Source: Sulfitobacter sp. | GTDB lineage: Bacteria > Pseudomonadota > Alphaproteobacteria > Rhodobacterales > Rhodobacteraceae | Direction of reading: 5' to 3' | Length of the DNA: 40,961 bases | NCBI GenBank assembly: GCA_029252045.1 | Contig: JAQXCD010000043.1 | Span: 1 to 40,961 of the forward strand | Part shown: positions 31,802 through 39,325 of the stretch, one piece after another | How positions within the stretch are numbered: the stretch's first letter is position 1 | Layout of the letters: each line of letters starts with the position of its first letter | The notes under the pieces: generated by a model | The model's input: only the letters and a program-made list of their open reading frames with translations | Databases searched by the model: none | What the model was told of the DNA's origin: nothing | Program-made: the position numbers and the translations under genes

Positions 31802-32508
31802 TCCACGATATCTCCTCTTAGGAATGCACGCGCCTGCAAGGTTGCAGGAGCTTCGAAAAACTTGCGCGCGGCGCTGTGCTCCAGCACTTGACCGTGCAGC
31901 AAAAATAGCACCTCATCTGCCAGACGCCGTGCCTGACCCAGATCATGCGTCGACAAGATGAGGCGGGTACCGGACGCAAGTGCGGCCCGCAAAACGGCCT
32001 CTACCTCACGCGTGGCGCGGCCATCGAGTGCCGCCGTCGGCTCATCCAGAAACAACAACTGCGGCTCAATGATCATCGCGCGGGCCAGCGCCAGCTTTTG
32101 CTGCTCGCCGCCCGACAGCACTGTGGCGGGACGGTCCAACATAGCGTCCAGCCCGACACGAGCCGCCCAATCCTCGGCCATGAATTGCGCCACCGACCTT
32201 GAAGTGCCGCGCAGACGCAGGGGATAGGTCAGATTTTCCAGCACCGAGCGGCGCAGCATCACGGGCCGCTGGAACACAAACGCCTGCGCACTGCAGGCTT
32301 CGGCCTGCGTGCAGGCCCAATCGATCCGGCCATGGGTCAGCCGCGCCGCCCCATGCAACAGCCGCAGCAGCGTTGTCTTGCCAGAGCCGTTTGGCCCCAT
32401 CACCACAGTGGCCCCCACCCCCGCCAGATCCAGATCAACCGGACCGACAAGCACTTTACCGCGCCGCGTCGTCTGCGCCCCGCGCACTGTGAGAGGAAAC
32501 AGGATCAC
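31798..32508 (-). CDS. tupC: Tungstate-type ABC transporter ATPase (TupC-like)
   Basis: 236 aa. Walker A MGPNGSGKTT, signature LSGGEQQKLALARA, Walker B LLFLDEPTAALDG, H-loop STHDL. The GTG start at 32508 is chosen because it overlaps the tupB stop (GTGA) and an AGGAGG site lies about 7 nt upstream; the GTG at 32550 lies inside tupB. Drives the TupB permease. Confidence 0.9.
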   Translation of the reverse strand: MILFPLTVRGAQTTRRGKVLVGPVDLDLAGVGATVVMGPNGSGKTTLLRLLHGAARLTHGRIDWACTQAEACSAQAFVFQRPVMLRRSVLENLTYPLRLRGTSRSVAQFMAEDWAARVGLDAMLDRPATVLSGGEQQKLALARAMIIEPQLLFLDEPTAALDGRATREVEAVLRAALASGTRLILSTHDLGQARRLADEVLFLLHGQVLEHSAARKFFEAPATLQARAFLRGDIVE

Positions 32509-33209
32509 CAGCGGCCCTCCTGCTCGGTGCGGCCCAGCCAGTGGATGCACAGGTTCACGGTAATCGCCAACCCGATCAGGACAAAGCCCAGCCCAAGCGC
32601 CAGCGCAAAATCCCCCCTGCCCGTCTCCAGCGCAATGGCCGTTGTCAGCACGCGGGTGGCATGTTCAATATTCCCGCCCACGATCATGATCGCGCCAACC
32701 TCTCCAATTGCACGGCCAAATCCGGCCAAAGATGCCGTCAGCAGGGCGCGCCGCGCATCCCACAGCAGCGTCCGAATTTTCTGGCTCTGGGTGACGTTCA
32801 TGGAAATCAGCAGATCGTGATATTCACTCCACAAATCGCGGAGCGACTGATGCGCCACGCTGGCAATCAGCGGCACGATGATAATGACCTGTGCGATGAT
32901 CATGGCAGAAGGCGTGAACAACAGCCCCAGCACACCAAACGGCCCCGACCGCGACAGCAGCACATAAACCGCCAGACCCACCACAACCGGCGGCAAGCCC
33001 ATCAAGGCATTCAGCACCGCAATCACACTGCGTCGCCAGCGAAACCGCCGCACCGCCAGAAAGGCCGCCAGCGGCAGCGCAATAGCAGAACCGATTGCAA
33101 GTGCCGTCAGAGTGACCTGCAAGGAGCGCAGCGTGATTTCCACAAGGTCACTGTCCAGCGTGACAAGCAGCCGGAACGCCTCTGATAATCCTGCCCAAAG
33201 ATCGCCCAT
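32505..33209 (-). CDS. tupB: Tungstate-type ABC transporter permease (TupB-like)
   Basis: 234 aa inner-membrane permease. The start SEAFRLLVTLDSDLVEITLRSL, the helix AVLNALMGLPPVVVGLAVYV and the EAA-type loop AGFGRAIGEVGAIMIVGGNI are typical of TupB. The ATG at 33209 is chosen although its ribosome site is weak; the open frame extends upstream without family similarity. First gene of tupBCA and 133 bp downstream of the GntR gene on the same strand. Confidence 0.88.
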   Translation of the reverse strand: MGDLWAGLSEAFRLLVTLDSDLVEITLRSLQVTLTALAIGSAIALPLAAFLAVRRFRWRRSVIAVLNALMGLPPVVVGLAVYVLLSRSGPFGVLGLLFTPSAMIIAQVIIIVPLIASVAHQSLRDLWSEYHDLLISMNVTQSQKIRTLLWDARRALLTASLAGFGRAIGEVGAIMIVGGNIEHATRVLTTAIALETGRGDFALALGLGFVLIGLAITVNLCIHWLGRTEQEGRW

Positions 33210-33342
33210 GCGCCCGCTGTCATCCCGATATCGCCCAACTGCCCGCACCCTAGACCGACTGCCATGACTACAGGAACCGGAAAAGCGCCAATTCCCACAC
33301 AAAAAAGCGCCCTAGTGGCATGGGGTTACGGTTAGTCTCGGG
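33210..33342 (-). promoter_or_regulatory. Gap between the GntR gene and tupB
   Basis: The 133-bp gap should hold the tupBCA promoter. AAAAGCGCC occurs twice in direct orientation (33281-33289 and 33303-33311), 22 bp or about two helical turns apart. On the minus strand the second copy gives GGCGCTTTTTT, a T-run without a convincing stem. No clear ModE-type palindrome was seen. Confidence 0.3.
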
Positions 33343-33993
33343 TTAATCGAAAGAGGCAAGCAAATCCATTGCCGTTACATGGTCAAATTGGACATGCCTC
33401 ATCATCAGCTCTTCGGCCACATCACTTTTGCGGTCCAGAATGGCCTCCAGAATGGTCGCATGCTCCAGCGCCGAGGCCTGAACGGCGCCGACAGTGCGAT
33501 ACCGCGCGCGGTAATAGGCCATCAGCTTGCGTGCGTTCGCCTTGATCATCTCTAACAGAAACGGATTGCCAGAGGCCTCACCCACCAGCCGGTGGAAATC
33601 AAGGTTGAGTTGGTAATAGGCCGCCGGTTCGGTATCGCCGAATTGCGCATGATGGTGGGCACAGGCCTCGACAACCTCGCGCAGGGCCTTGCCGCGCGCG
33701 GGGGACAATCTCCGTGCCGCAAGGCCCGCCGCCTGCCCTTCCAGCTTGGCGTGGACCTCCAGAATGGCCAGAAATTCCTCCAGCGTCGGTTTGAACACAA
33801 CCACACCCTTGCGCGGCTGACGCGTTACCAACCCCACGGCCTCCAGCTGTAACAAGGCTTCGCGCAACGGCGTACGCGACAAGCCCATCTCGGCCAGAAG
33901 CGCATCTTCTGCGATCACATCACCGGGGTGTAGTTTGCCCGCGTCGATCATGCCCAGAATGGTGTCGATTACGGTTCGGGTCTGCGATGCCAC
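33343..33993 (-). CDS. GntR-family regulator, FCD subfamily (PipR-like position)
   Basis: 216 aa. N-terminal winged helix (GDVIAEDALLAEMGLSRTPLREALLQLE) with the GntR signature, then an all-helical FCD effector domain whose metal/ligand residues include LNLDFHRLV and the later His in HATILEAILDRK. A GTG start at 33993, 3 bp after the ferredoxin stop, is used. As last gene of the P450-GS-ferredoxin operon it probably senses the substrate or a product and acts at the divergent promoter 36881-36965. Mycobacterial pipR, also GntR-type, controls a P450 operon of the same make-up. Confidence 0.93.
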   Translation of the reverse strand: MASQTRTVIDTILGMIDAGKLHPGDVIAEDALLAEMGLSRTPLREALLQLEAVGLVTRQPRKGVVVFKPTLEEFLAILEVHAKLEGQAAGLAARRLSPARGKALREVVEACAHHHAQFGDTEPAAYYQLNLDFHRLVGEASGNPFLLEMIKANARKLMAYYRARYRTVGAVQASALEHATILEAILDRKSDVAEELMMRHVQFDHVTAMDLLASFD

Positions 33994-33996
33994 GCG

Positions 33997-34311
33997 TCAA
34001 TCCGCCGGAACGGTCAGGGTAATTCCGTCCAAATCCGCACTCATCGTGATCTGGCAGGACAGGCGGCTGGCATCTGTCCGCTCGACCTCGGTGGCGTCCA
34101 GCATCGCGTCTTCGAAATCACCCACAGCAGCGACTTTGCCCAACCATTCGGGATCGACAAAAACATGACAGGTCGCACAAGACAGACAGCCGCCACATGC
34201 ACCCTCGATGTTGGGGATATCGTTAGCGACAGCCGCTTCCATCAGGTTGGTGCCAATTGCGACATCGGCGGTTTTGGTGCTGCCGTCCGGCAGTGTCCAC
34301 GTAGCTTTCAT
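33997..34311 (-). CDS. [2Fe-2S] ferredoxin, putidaredoxin/adrenodoxin type
   Basis: 104 aa electron carrier. Cluster ligands are Cys39, Cys45, Cys48 and Cys86 (ACGGCLSCATCHVF and RLSCQI), the same numbering as in putidaredoxin; an extra Cys42 lies in the loop. The ATG at 34311 is chosen by family length; the upstream open frame only reflects the overlapping region of the ligase gene. It should donate electrons to the P450 encoded by the first gene of the operon. No ferredoxin reductase is encoded nearby, so a housekeeping reductase must serve. Confidence 0.95.
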   Translation of the reverse strand: MKATWTLPDGSTKTADVAIGTNLMEAAVANDIPNIEGACGGCLSCATCHVFVDPEWLGKVAAVGDFEDAMLDATEVERTDASRLSCQITMSADLDGITLTVPAD

Positions 34312-34321
34312 TGGGGGTTCC

Positions 34322-35611
34322 TCACAAAAACGGGATGTAGAAATCGCGCAGGGCGGTGTGATCCATGTCGGCAGTTTTATCCACCTCCGCTTCGCGCATG
34401 AACAGCTGGTTGTCCACCAGCATCCGGCCCACGGCATCCGCCAGAACGGAATCGGCACGCAGATCGTCGATAGCGCCGGCAAGGTCGGCGGCCACCCCTT
34501 CAGTCGCATCGGTCAGCTCGAAACCGTCTCCGGTTTCACGGTCGGGCAATGCATAACCTTCCTGCACGCCCAGCAATGCCGCCTGCAAAACGGCAGCAAC
34601 CGCAATATAGGGGTTGGCCGACCCGTCCGCCATCCGGTGCTCCAGCCGCGACTTGGCGCCGCCTTCGGCACTGACGCGAGTGGTCACATTGCGGTGGTCC
34701 CCGCCCCAGTTACGCCAATAACCCGACAGGCTGGCCGGTTGCAGCCGCTTATAGCTCATCGCGGTTGGCGCAATCAGCCCTGCCAACCCGCGGTGATGCT
34801 CGACCAGTCCGGCCACACAGCCCCGGGCCAGATCGTTCATATGGTCCGGCCCGCTTTTGCCATTCAGGCTCAGCGCGTTATTGCCGCTAGCATCGGTGAA
34901 GGAAAAGTTGATGTGCATGCCCGAGCCGCCCGCACCCTCGATCGGTTTGGGCAGGAAGCTGAGGACAATGCCATGCTCCAACGCGACTTCCCGCGCCAGC
35001 AGGCGGAACAGGATAATGTCATCGACAGCACGCAATGCGTCATCAAACGTCAGCGTATATTCGAACTGCGGCGCGTCATACTCCGCCGTGATCATGTCCA
35101 GCTTGAACCCCAGCGCCGTGGCCCGCGCCCAGATCGCATCGTTGAACCCGCGTGGGTCGGTTGTGGGACCGGTCCCATAGACAACCGCGCCCGGTGCGTC
35201 ATAGGGCACCAGCCTGCCGTCCGCTTCACGTTGAAAGGCAAAGGCCTCCAGCTCGATCCCGATTTTCGGCGTCAGCCCGCGCACTTCCCATGCGGCAATC
35301 GCGCGTTTGAGCGCCCCACGCGGGCAGAGCTCAAGCGGCACGCCACTGGTGTCATAGAGATCCCCCAGCACAATCTTGGTGCCCGCATGCCAACTGTCGC
35401 GAATGTCTGCCGCACGCCAGCGCAACTCCATGTCCGGCAGGCCCTCCAGCATCATGGAGCCGGGGGAAGGCAACAGATCACGGTCAAAATGCACCCCGAA
35501 GGTAGAGCGGCAGAACCGCGTCTCGTTATCCCCGATTTTGGACGCAGGCAGGTACTTGCCCCGCATCAGGCTCAGGTGGTCGCAAAACAGCGCGCGCAGA
35601 CGGTCGGACAT
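34322..35611 (-). CDS. Glutamine-synthetase-like ligase (putative gamma-glutamyl-amine synthetase, PipC-like)
   Basis: 429 aa GS-fold protein. Recognisable are PKIGIELEAFAF (first metal-site Glu), AEYDAPQFEYTL, the ATP-site GGSGMHINFSF, and the glutamate-binding RLEHRMADGSANPYIAVAAV. The length and variant motifs set it apart from GlnA and place it with GS-like enzymes that ligate glutamate to amines (PuuA, IpuC, GMA synthetase, AtdA1 types). Between P450 and ferredoxin genes with 10-12 bp gaps, it most likely makes a gamma-glutamyl conjugate of the amine substrate or product. The exact amine is unknown. Confidence 0.9.
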   Translation of the reverse strand: MSDRLRALFCDHLSLMRGKYLPASKIGDNETRFCRSTFGVHFDRDLLPSPGSMMLEGLPDMELRWRAADIRDSWHAGTKIVLGDLYDTSGVPLELCPRGALKRAIAAWEVRGLTPKIGIELEAFAFQREADGRLVPYDAPGAVVYGTGPTTDPRGFNDAIWARATALGFKLDMITAEYDAPQFEYTLTFDDALRAVDDIILFRLLAREVALEHGIVLSFLPKPIEGAGGSGMHINFSFTDASGNNALSLNGKSGPDHMNDLARGCVAGLVEHHRGLAGLIAPTAMSYKRLQPASLSGYWRNWGGDHRNVTTRVSAEGGAKSRLEHRMADGSANPYIAVAAVLQAALLGVQEGYALPDRETGDGFELTDATEGVAADLAGAIDDLRADSVLADAVGRMLVDNQLFMREAEVDKTADMDHTALRDFYIPFL

Positions 35612-35623
35612 TTGGAAACTCCC

Positions 35624-36880
35624 TCAGGACAAATGGACAGTGACGGGCAGGGATTTGATCCCCCCCACAAAATTGGAACGCAAGAACTGGTGCGGGCCTG
35701 CGGCCTCGATCCTGCTGATGCGTTTGGACAATTCTTCGAACAACACACGCACCTCAAGGCGCGCCAGCCACATGCCCAGACAGACATGCGGGCCACCCTG
35801 ACCAAAGGACAGATGTTTGTTTGCAGGGCGTGACAGGTCAACGCGGTACGGATCATCCAACGCGGCCTCGTCCCTGTTGCCGGAGGCAAACCAGTACACA
35901 ACCTTGTCGCCCGCCTTGATGGTTTTGCCGTGCAGCTCCACATCGGCCATCGCAGTCCGGCGGAAGTAAAGCGCGGGCGTCGCCCAGCGGATAATCTCGT
36001 CCGGCGCTGTGTCCCAGACCGCGCCGCTTTTCATCCGCCCCAGCAGTTCGGGCTGATGGCACATGGCCTGCAACCCTGCCGCGATGGAATACCGCGTCGT
36101 GTCATTACCCGCCGCCACCAGCAGACAAAAGAAATTGCGGAACTCGGTGTCGGAAATCACGCTGCCATCCGGACCGGGCTGCATGATCAGGTGCAAAACG
36201 CCGTTGGTGTCACCAGCCGCATTTTTCCGCGCCATCAGATCTTTGGCGTAGGCATACAGCTCGGCCCCCGCAGGGGAGTTGAACGGCATCATGCGGAATT
36301 CATCGGTTGTCATTTTGTCCAGCACATGATCGGTAAAATCGGGATCGGTATTGGCAATCAGCGCATCGCCTTTCTCGACCAACCACGGCAAATCCTCATC
36401 AGGCGTGCCAAGGATGCGGCCCAGCATTTGCATCGGCAACTCGCGGGCAATCAGCTTGGTTGCGTCAAAAGTGCCCTGCGCCAGTGCCTTGTCCAGAATG
36501 GTGACACACAGATCCCTGATCTGCTCTTCAAAGCCCGCGATCACCGTTTTTGAAAACGCTTTGGCCACCTTGATGCGCGCCATCATATGTTCGCGCCCGT
36601 CCGTCTCCTGAAAGGTCCGGCGGGCGATGACTTCTTCGGGGGTCTGATCCTCGATGCGGATGCCATGGGCAGAGGAGAACAGCTCGCTCTGCTTGTTCAA
36701 CGCCAAAATATCCGCGTGCCGCGTGACCGACCAAAAGCCCTGCCCCTGCGCGTATGGCGTCCAGCACACGGGATCATCGCGGCGCATTCGGGCAAATGTA
36801 TTATGCGGCGCGCCACCGGCGAAACTGTCATGTGAGCTCAGATCGGCATAGCCGTCATCCTGTGGTTTCCAAACGGTCAT
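35624..36880 (-). CDS. Cytochrome P450 (class I, PipA-like position)
   Basis: 418 aa soluble bacterial P450. I-helix AAGNDTTRYSIA (acid-Thr pair), K-helix ExxR in DEIIRWATP, and the haem-binding loop FGQGGPHVCLG with Cys367 as thiolate ligand. Length and lack of a membrane anchor fit class I enzymes fed by a [2Fe-2S] ferredoxin, which is encoded two genes downstream. First gene of the operon, with a TATAAT -10-like hexamer on its strand at 36905-36910. It could hydroxylate the carbon next to nitrogen in a cyclic or secondary amine, by analogy with PipA; that substrate is inference. Confidence 0.95.
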   Translation of the reverse strand: MTVWKPQDDGYADLSSHDSFAGGAPHNTFARMRRDDPVCWTPYAQGQGFWSVTRHADILALNKQSELFSSAHGIRIEDQTPEEVIARRTFQETDGREHMMARIKVAKAFSKTVIAGFEEQIRDLCVTILDKALAQGTFDATKLIARELPMQMLGRILGTPDEDLPWLVEKGDALIANTDPDFTDHVLDKMTTDEFRMMPFNSPAGAELYAYAKDLMARKNAAGDTNGVLHLIMQPGPDGSVISDTEFRNFFCLLVAAGNDTTRYSIAAGLQAMCHQPELLGRMKSGAVWDTAPDEIIRWATPALYFRRTAMADVELHGKTIKAGDKVVYWFASGNRDEAALDDPYRVDLSRPANKHLSFGQGGPHVCLGMWLARLEVRVLFEELSKRISRIEAAGPHQFLRSNFVGGIKSLPVTVHLS

Positions 36881-36965
36881 CTCACCCTCGCTTCGCCTAT
36901 ATCAATTATATTTAAGCTGTGTAAAAATATACTAAGGAGCCTGCCTCACATGTAAAGGAAAATTT
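36881..36965. promoter_or_regulatory. Divergent promoter of the P450 operon and the amidotransferase gene
   Basis: This 85-bp gap is AT-rich within a GC-rich region. A 7-bp perfect inverted repeat (TATATTT at 36907-36913, AAATATA at 36925-36931, 11-nt spacer) lies at its centre. TATAAT is on the minus strand at 36905-36910 and TATACT on the plus strand at 36928-36933, so the repeat overlaps -10 elements in both directions. It is a likely target of the GntR protein of the operon. AAAGGA is the amidotransferase ribosome site. Confidence 0.5.
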
Positions 36966-37679
36966 ATGCACCTCGCGATCCTGATGGCAAACACCGATGA
37001 CAGCCCCTTCGGGCGAGCACAGCCTGATGACGGGCAGAAGTTCTCCGCCCTGCTCCACCGCGTGCGCCCCGACTGGACGTTTGAGGTGTTTTTCGTCAAA
37101 GACGGCATCTTTCCCGCCTCTTTGAATTTTGACGGGCTGCTGATCACCGGCAGCCCTGCGTCTGTCCACGATGGCGCCGACTGGATCGCGCAGCTGGAGG
37201 CATTGGTGCGCCGCGCGGCGGCTGCCAAGGTACCCATGTTCGGTGCCTGCTTTGGTCATCAAATAATCGCACGGGCCTTGGGCGCGCAGGTGGGGCCAAA
37301 CCCGAATGGCTGGGTTCTGGGCCGAATAGAGACACAATTCGAGCCGGATGCAGAAACCGTCCCCTTCTATGCAGCACATAAAGAGCAGGTGCTGGACCTG
37401 CCCGCAGATGCCCGCATCGTCGCGCGCACCGCAGATTGCGAGATTGCCGGCTTTGCGATCGGCTCACACATCCTGACAACGCAGTATCATCCTGAAATGA
37501 CACATGATTTTGTCGCGGCTTTACTCGTCGCATTTGCGGAAGAGATTGGGGAAGATATCACAGCTTCAGCCGCCCAAACGCTGGACCGCGCCACAGACAT
37601 CACCGCATTGGCCGAATGGATGGCAACATTCTACGAGACCGCCAAACCTCAGGCGCAGACCAGCTCGCCCAGCACCTGA
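36966..37679 (+). CDS. Class I glutamine amidotransferase-like hydrolase
   Basis: 237 aa GATase1-fold protein. The triad is complete: Cys95 in FGACFGHQ, His176 and Glu178 in QYHPEM. It has no synthetase domain, so it is a stand-alone GuaA-like/YfeJ-like GATase. Its divergent neighbour is a GS-like ligase in a P450 operon. In aniline degradation a GATase-like protein (AtdA2/TdnT type) accompanies the GS-like AtdA1/TdnQ and hydrolyses the gamma-glutamyl conjugate, so a gamma-glutamyl-amide hydrolase is the preferred inference. Its 3' end overlaps the convergent thioesterase gene by 31 bp. Confidence 0.88.
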   Translation: MHLAILMANTDDSPFGRAQPDDGQKFSALLHRVRPDWTFEVFFVKDGIFPASLNFDGLLITGSPASVHDGADWIAQLEALVRRAAAAKVPMFGACFGHQIIARALGAQVGPNPNGWVLGRIETQFEPDAETVPFYAAHKEQVLDLPADARIVARTADCEIAGFAIGSHILTTQYHPEMTHDFVAALLVAFAEEIGEDITASAAQTLDRATDITALAEWMATFYETAKPQAQTSSPST

Positions 37680-38086
37680 CGTGCACGCGCGTCCATGGGA
37701 CGGGGCTTGCGCGTGGCACGGTCCACATGAACATGGATGAAATGCCCCGCCGCTGCCGCCACGTCGCTGTCGCCCCGAAACAGCGCAACATTATACGTCA
37801 CCGAAGAAGACCCCAGCTTGGCCACGCGCAGCCCTGCTGTGATCACATCGGGGAAACCTATTTCTGAGAAATAGCTGCAACCGGATTCAACCACCAGAAA
37901 GGCGGTTTCGCTGTTGTGGAGCTCCAGCAGCCCCTCTTCCAGCAGATGCCCGTTCACCACTGTATCGAACAGCTGGTAATGCACCGCGTTGTTCATATGC
38001 CCATAGAGGTCATTGTCAAACCAGCGGGTTGTCAGGGTCTTGAACACCGGAAATTCCGCGCGGGTCGGGGCGGTGGCGCGGCTCAC
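37649..38086 (-). CDS. Hotdog acyl-CoA thioesterase (YbgC/4-hydroxybenzoyl-CoA thioesterase-like)
   Basis: 145 aa single hotdog domain. TTRWFDNDLYGHMNNAVHYQ carries the catalytic-type Asp and the HMNNA motif of the family. The GTG at 38086 overlaps the alcohol dehydrogenase stop (GTGA) and has GAGGA 6 nt upstream; another GTG lies one codon further up. Probably hydrolyses a short-chain or aromatic acyl-CoA in the cytoplasm. The last gene of the minus-strand group that also encodes the dehydrogenase and a membrane transporter. Confidence 0.9.
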   Translation of the reverse strand: MSRATAPTRAEFPVFKTLTTRWFDNDLYGHMNNAVHYQLFDTVVNGHLLEEGLLELHNSETAFLVVESGCSYFSEIGFPDVITAGLRVAKLGSSSVTYNVALFRGDSDVAAAAGHFIHVHVDRATRKPRPMDARARQVLGELVCA

Positions 38087-39252
38087 CACGCATCCTCGTA
38101 GATTTGCAGTATGTCCGCCTCGGTCAGCGGGCGGGGATTATTGACCAGCAGGCGGGTCTGTTTGATCGCATCGCGCGCCAGCAGCGCCAGACTGTCCTGC
38201 CCGATATCCACATCGCGCAGACGTGGCGGCAGGCCGCATTTCAGCGCCAGATCGGCCAACGCATCGCAAAAGGCCAACGCGCGCTCAGATTTAGACAAAA
38301 CGGCCAAATCCGGAAAGGCCGCAATAGCAGTGTCGGCATAGGCATCGGCCGAAGTGACCGCGTTGAAGCGCAGTACATAGGGCAGAACCAGCGCGTTAGA
38401 CAAACCATGTGGTATCTTGAAATGCCCGCCAATCGGATAGGCCAGCGCATGTACTGCCGCCACCGGAGAATTTGCAAACGCCTGCCCCGCCAGCATTGAT
38501 CCCAGCATCAGGTCCGACCGCGCCGCGATATTGCTGCCATCCTTCACCCCGGCCAACAAGGACGCCCCCAGCAGCCGCAAGGCCTCCAGCGCCAGCGTTC
38601 TGGACATCGGGTTATTATTGGCACTGGCCGAGGCATAAGCCTCGATCGCGTGAACCATAGCGTCAATGCCCGTCGCCGCCGTGATGGGTGCCGACAGCCC
38701 GACCGTCAGGTCAGGGTCCAGCAACGCCAGATCGGGCAGCAAGACAGGGGCCACCACGCCCATCTTCTCGTGGCTGGCCGTGGTGACAATCGCAATCGGT
38801 GTCACCTCTGACCCCGTACCGGAGGTGGTGGGGATCAGAATCAGCGGCAGCCGCACGCCTGTCGCTTGCCCGACCCCGTAAATATCCTCGATCTTCTCGT
38901 CGCCAATAGAAAGATAGGCCACCAGCTTGGCCACATCCAGCGATGATCCCCCGCCCAGCCCGATAATGGACGCAGCGCCCATCGCTTGGGCCTGTGCCAC
39001 AGCGGCAAGTACGGTTGCCACGGAGGGGTCCGCCTCAACATCGCTGAACAGTGCAACTTCGACGCCACCGCTGCGCAACGCCTCTTCCGCTTGCGCCACG
39101 ATGCCCGTGGCGATCAGCCCCTTATCGGTGACAATCAGGCATTTACCGCCCACCAAGCCGCCGGCGACATCCACCAGACTGCCCAAAACACCACACCCAA
39201 ACTGAATGCGGGGTGCTGTCGCAAATGAAAACTGGGAGAGCGTCTGGGTCAT
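38083..39252 (-). CDS. Iron-containing (group III) alcohol dehydrogenase
   Basis: 389 aa. NAD-binding GLGGGSSLDVAKLVAYL, PTTSGTGSEVTPIAIV, and the metal-site residues in GIDAMVHAIEAYAS and HALAYPIGGHFKIPHG are intact. The ATG at 39252 (MTQTLSQFSFATAPRIQFG) is the family start; the open frame continues upstream without similarity. Such enzymes interconvert alcohols and aldehydes or hydroxy acids and semialdehydes with NAD. Near the P450/gamma-glutamyl cluster it could oxidise the hydroxylated carbon skeleton, but it may be unrelated. Confidence 0.93.
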   Translation of the reverse strand: MTQTLSQFSFATAPRIQFGCGVLGSLVDVAGGLVGGKCLIVTDKGLIATGIVAQAEEALRSGGVEVALFSDVEADPSVATVLAAVAQAQAMGAASIIGLGGGSSLDVAKLVAYLSIGDEKIEDIYGVGQATGVRLPLILIPTTSGTGSEVTPIAIVTTASHEKMGVVAPVLLPDLALLDPDLTVGLSAPITAATGIDAMVHAIEAYASASANNNPMSRTLALEALRLLGASLLAGVKDGSNIAARSDLMLGSMLAGQAFANSPVAAVHALAYPIGGHFKIPHGLSNALVLPYVLRFNAVTSADAYADTAIAAFPDLAVLSKSERALAFCDALADLALKCGLPPRLRDVDIGQDSLALLARDAIKQTRLLVNNPRPLTEADILQIYEDAW

Positions 39253-39325
39253 GGGGTTTCCGTTCAAATATACATCAATGACCAAGGGAAACACAGGCAG
39301 GCGCATGGCGTCAATCCATCGCGCC

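Noticed and set aside
33997-34509. N-terminally extended 170-aa ferredoxin
   Set aside because: The first 66 codons lie in the 3' part of the ligase gene in another frame and show no similarity; the 104-aa form matches putidaredoxin numbering exactly.
34208-35833. 541-codon plus-strand open frame opposite the ferredoxin, ligase and P450 genes
   Set aside because: It is the antisense shadow of three well-supported genes; the translation is rich in His, Arg and Gln with no motif.
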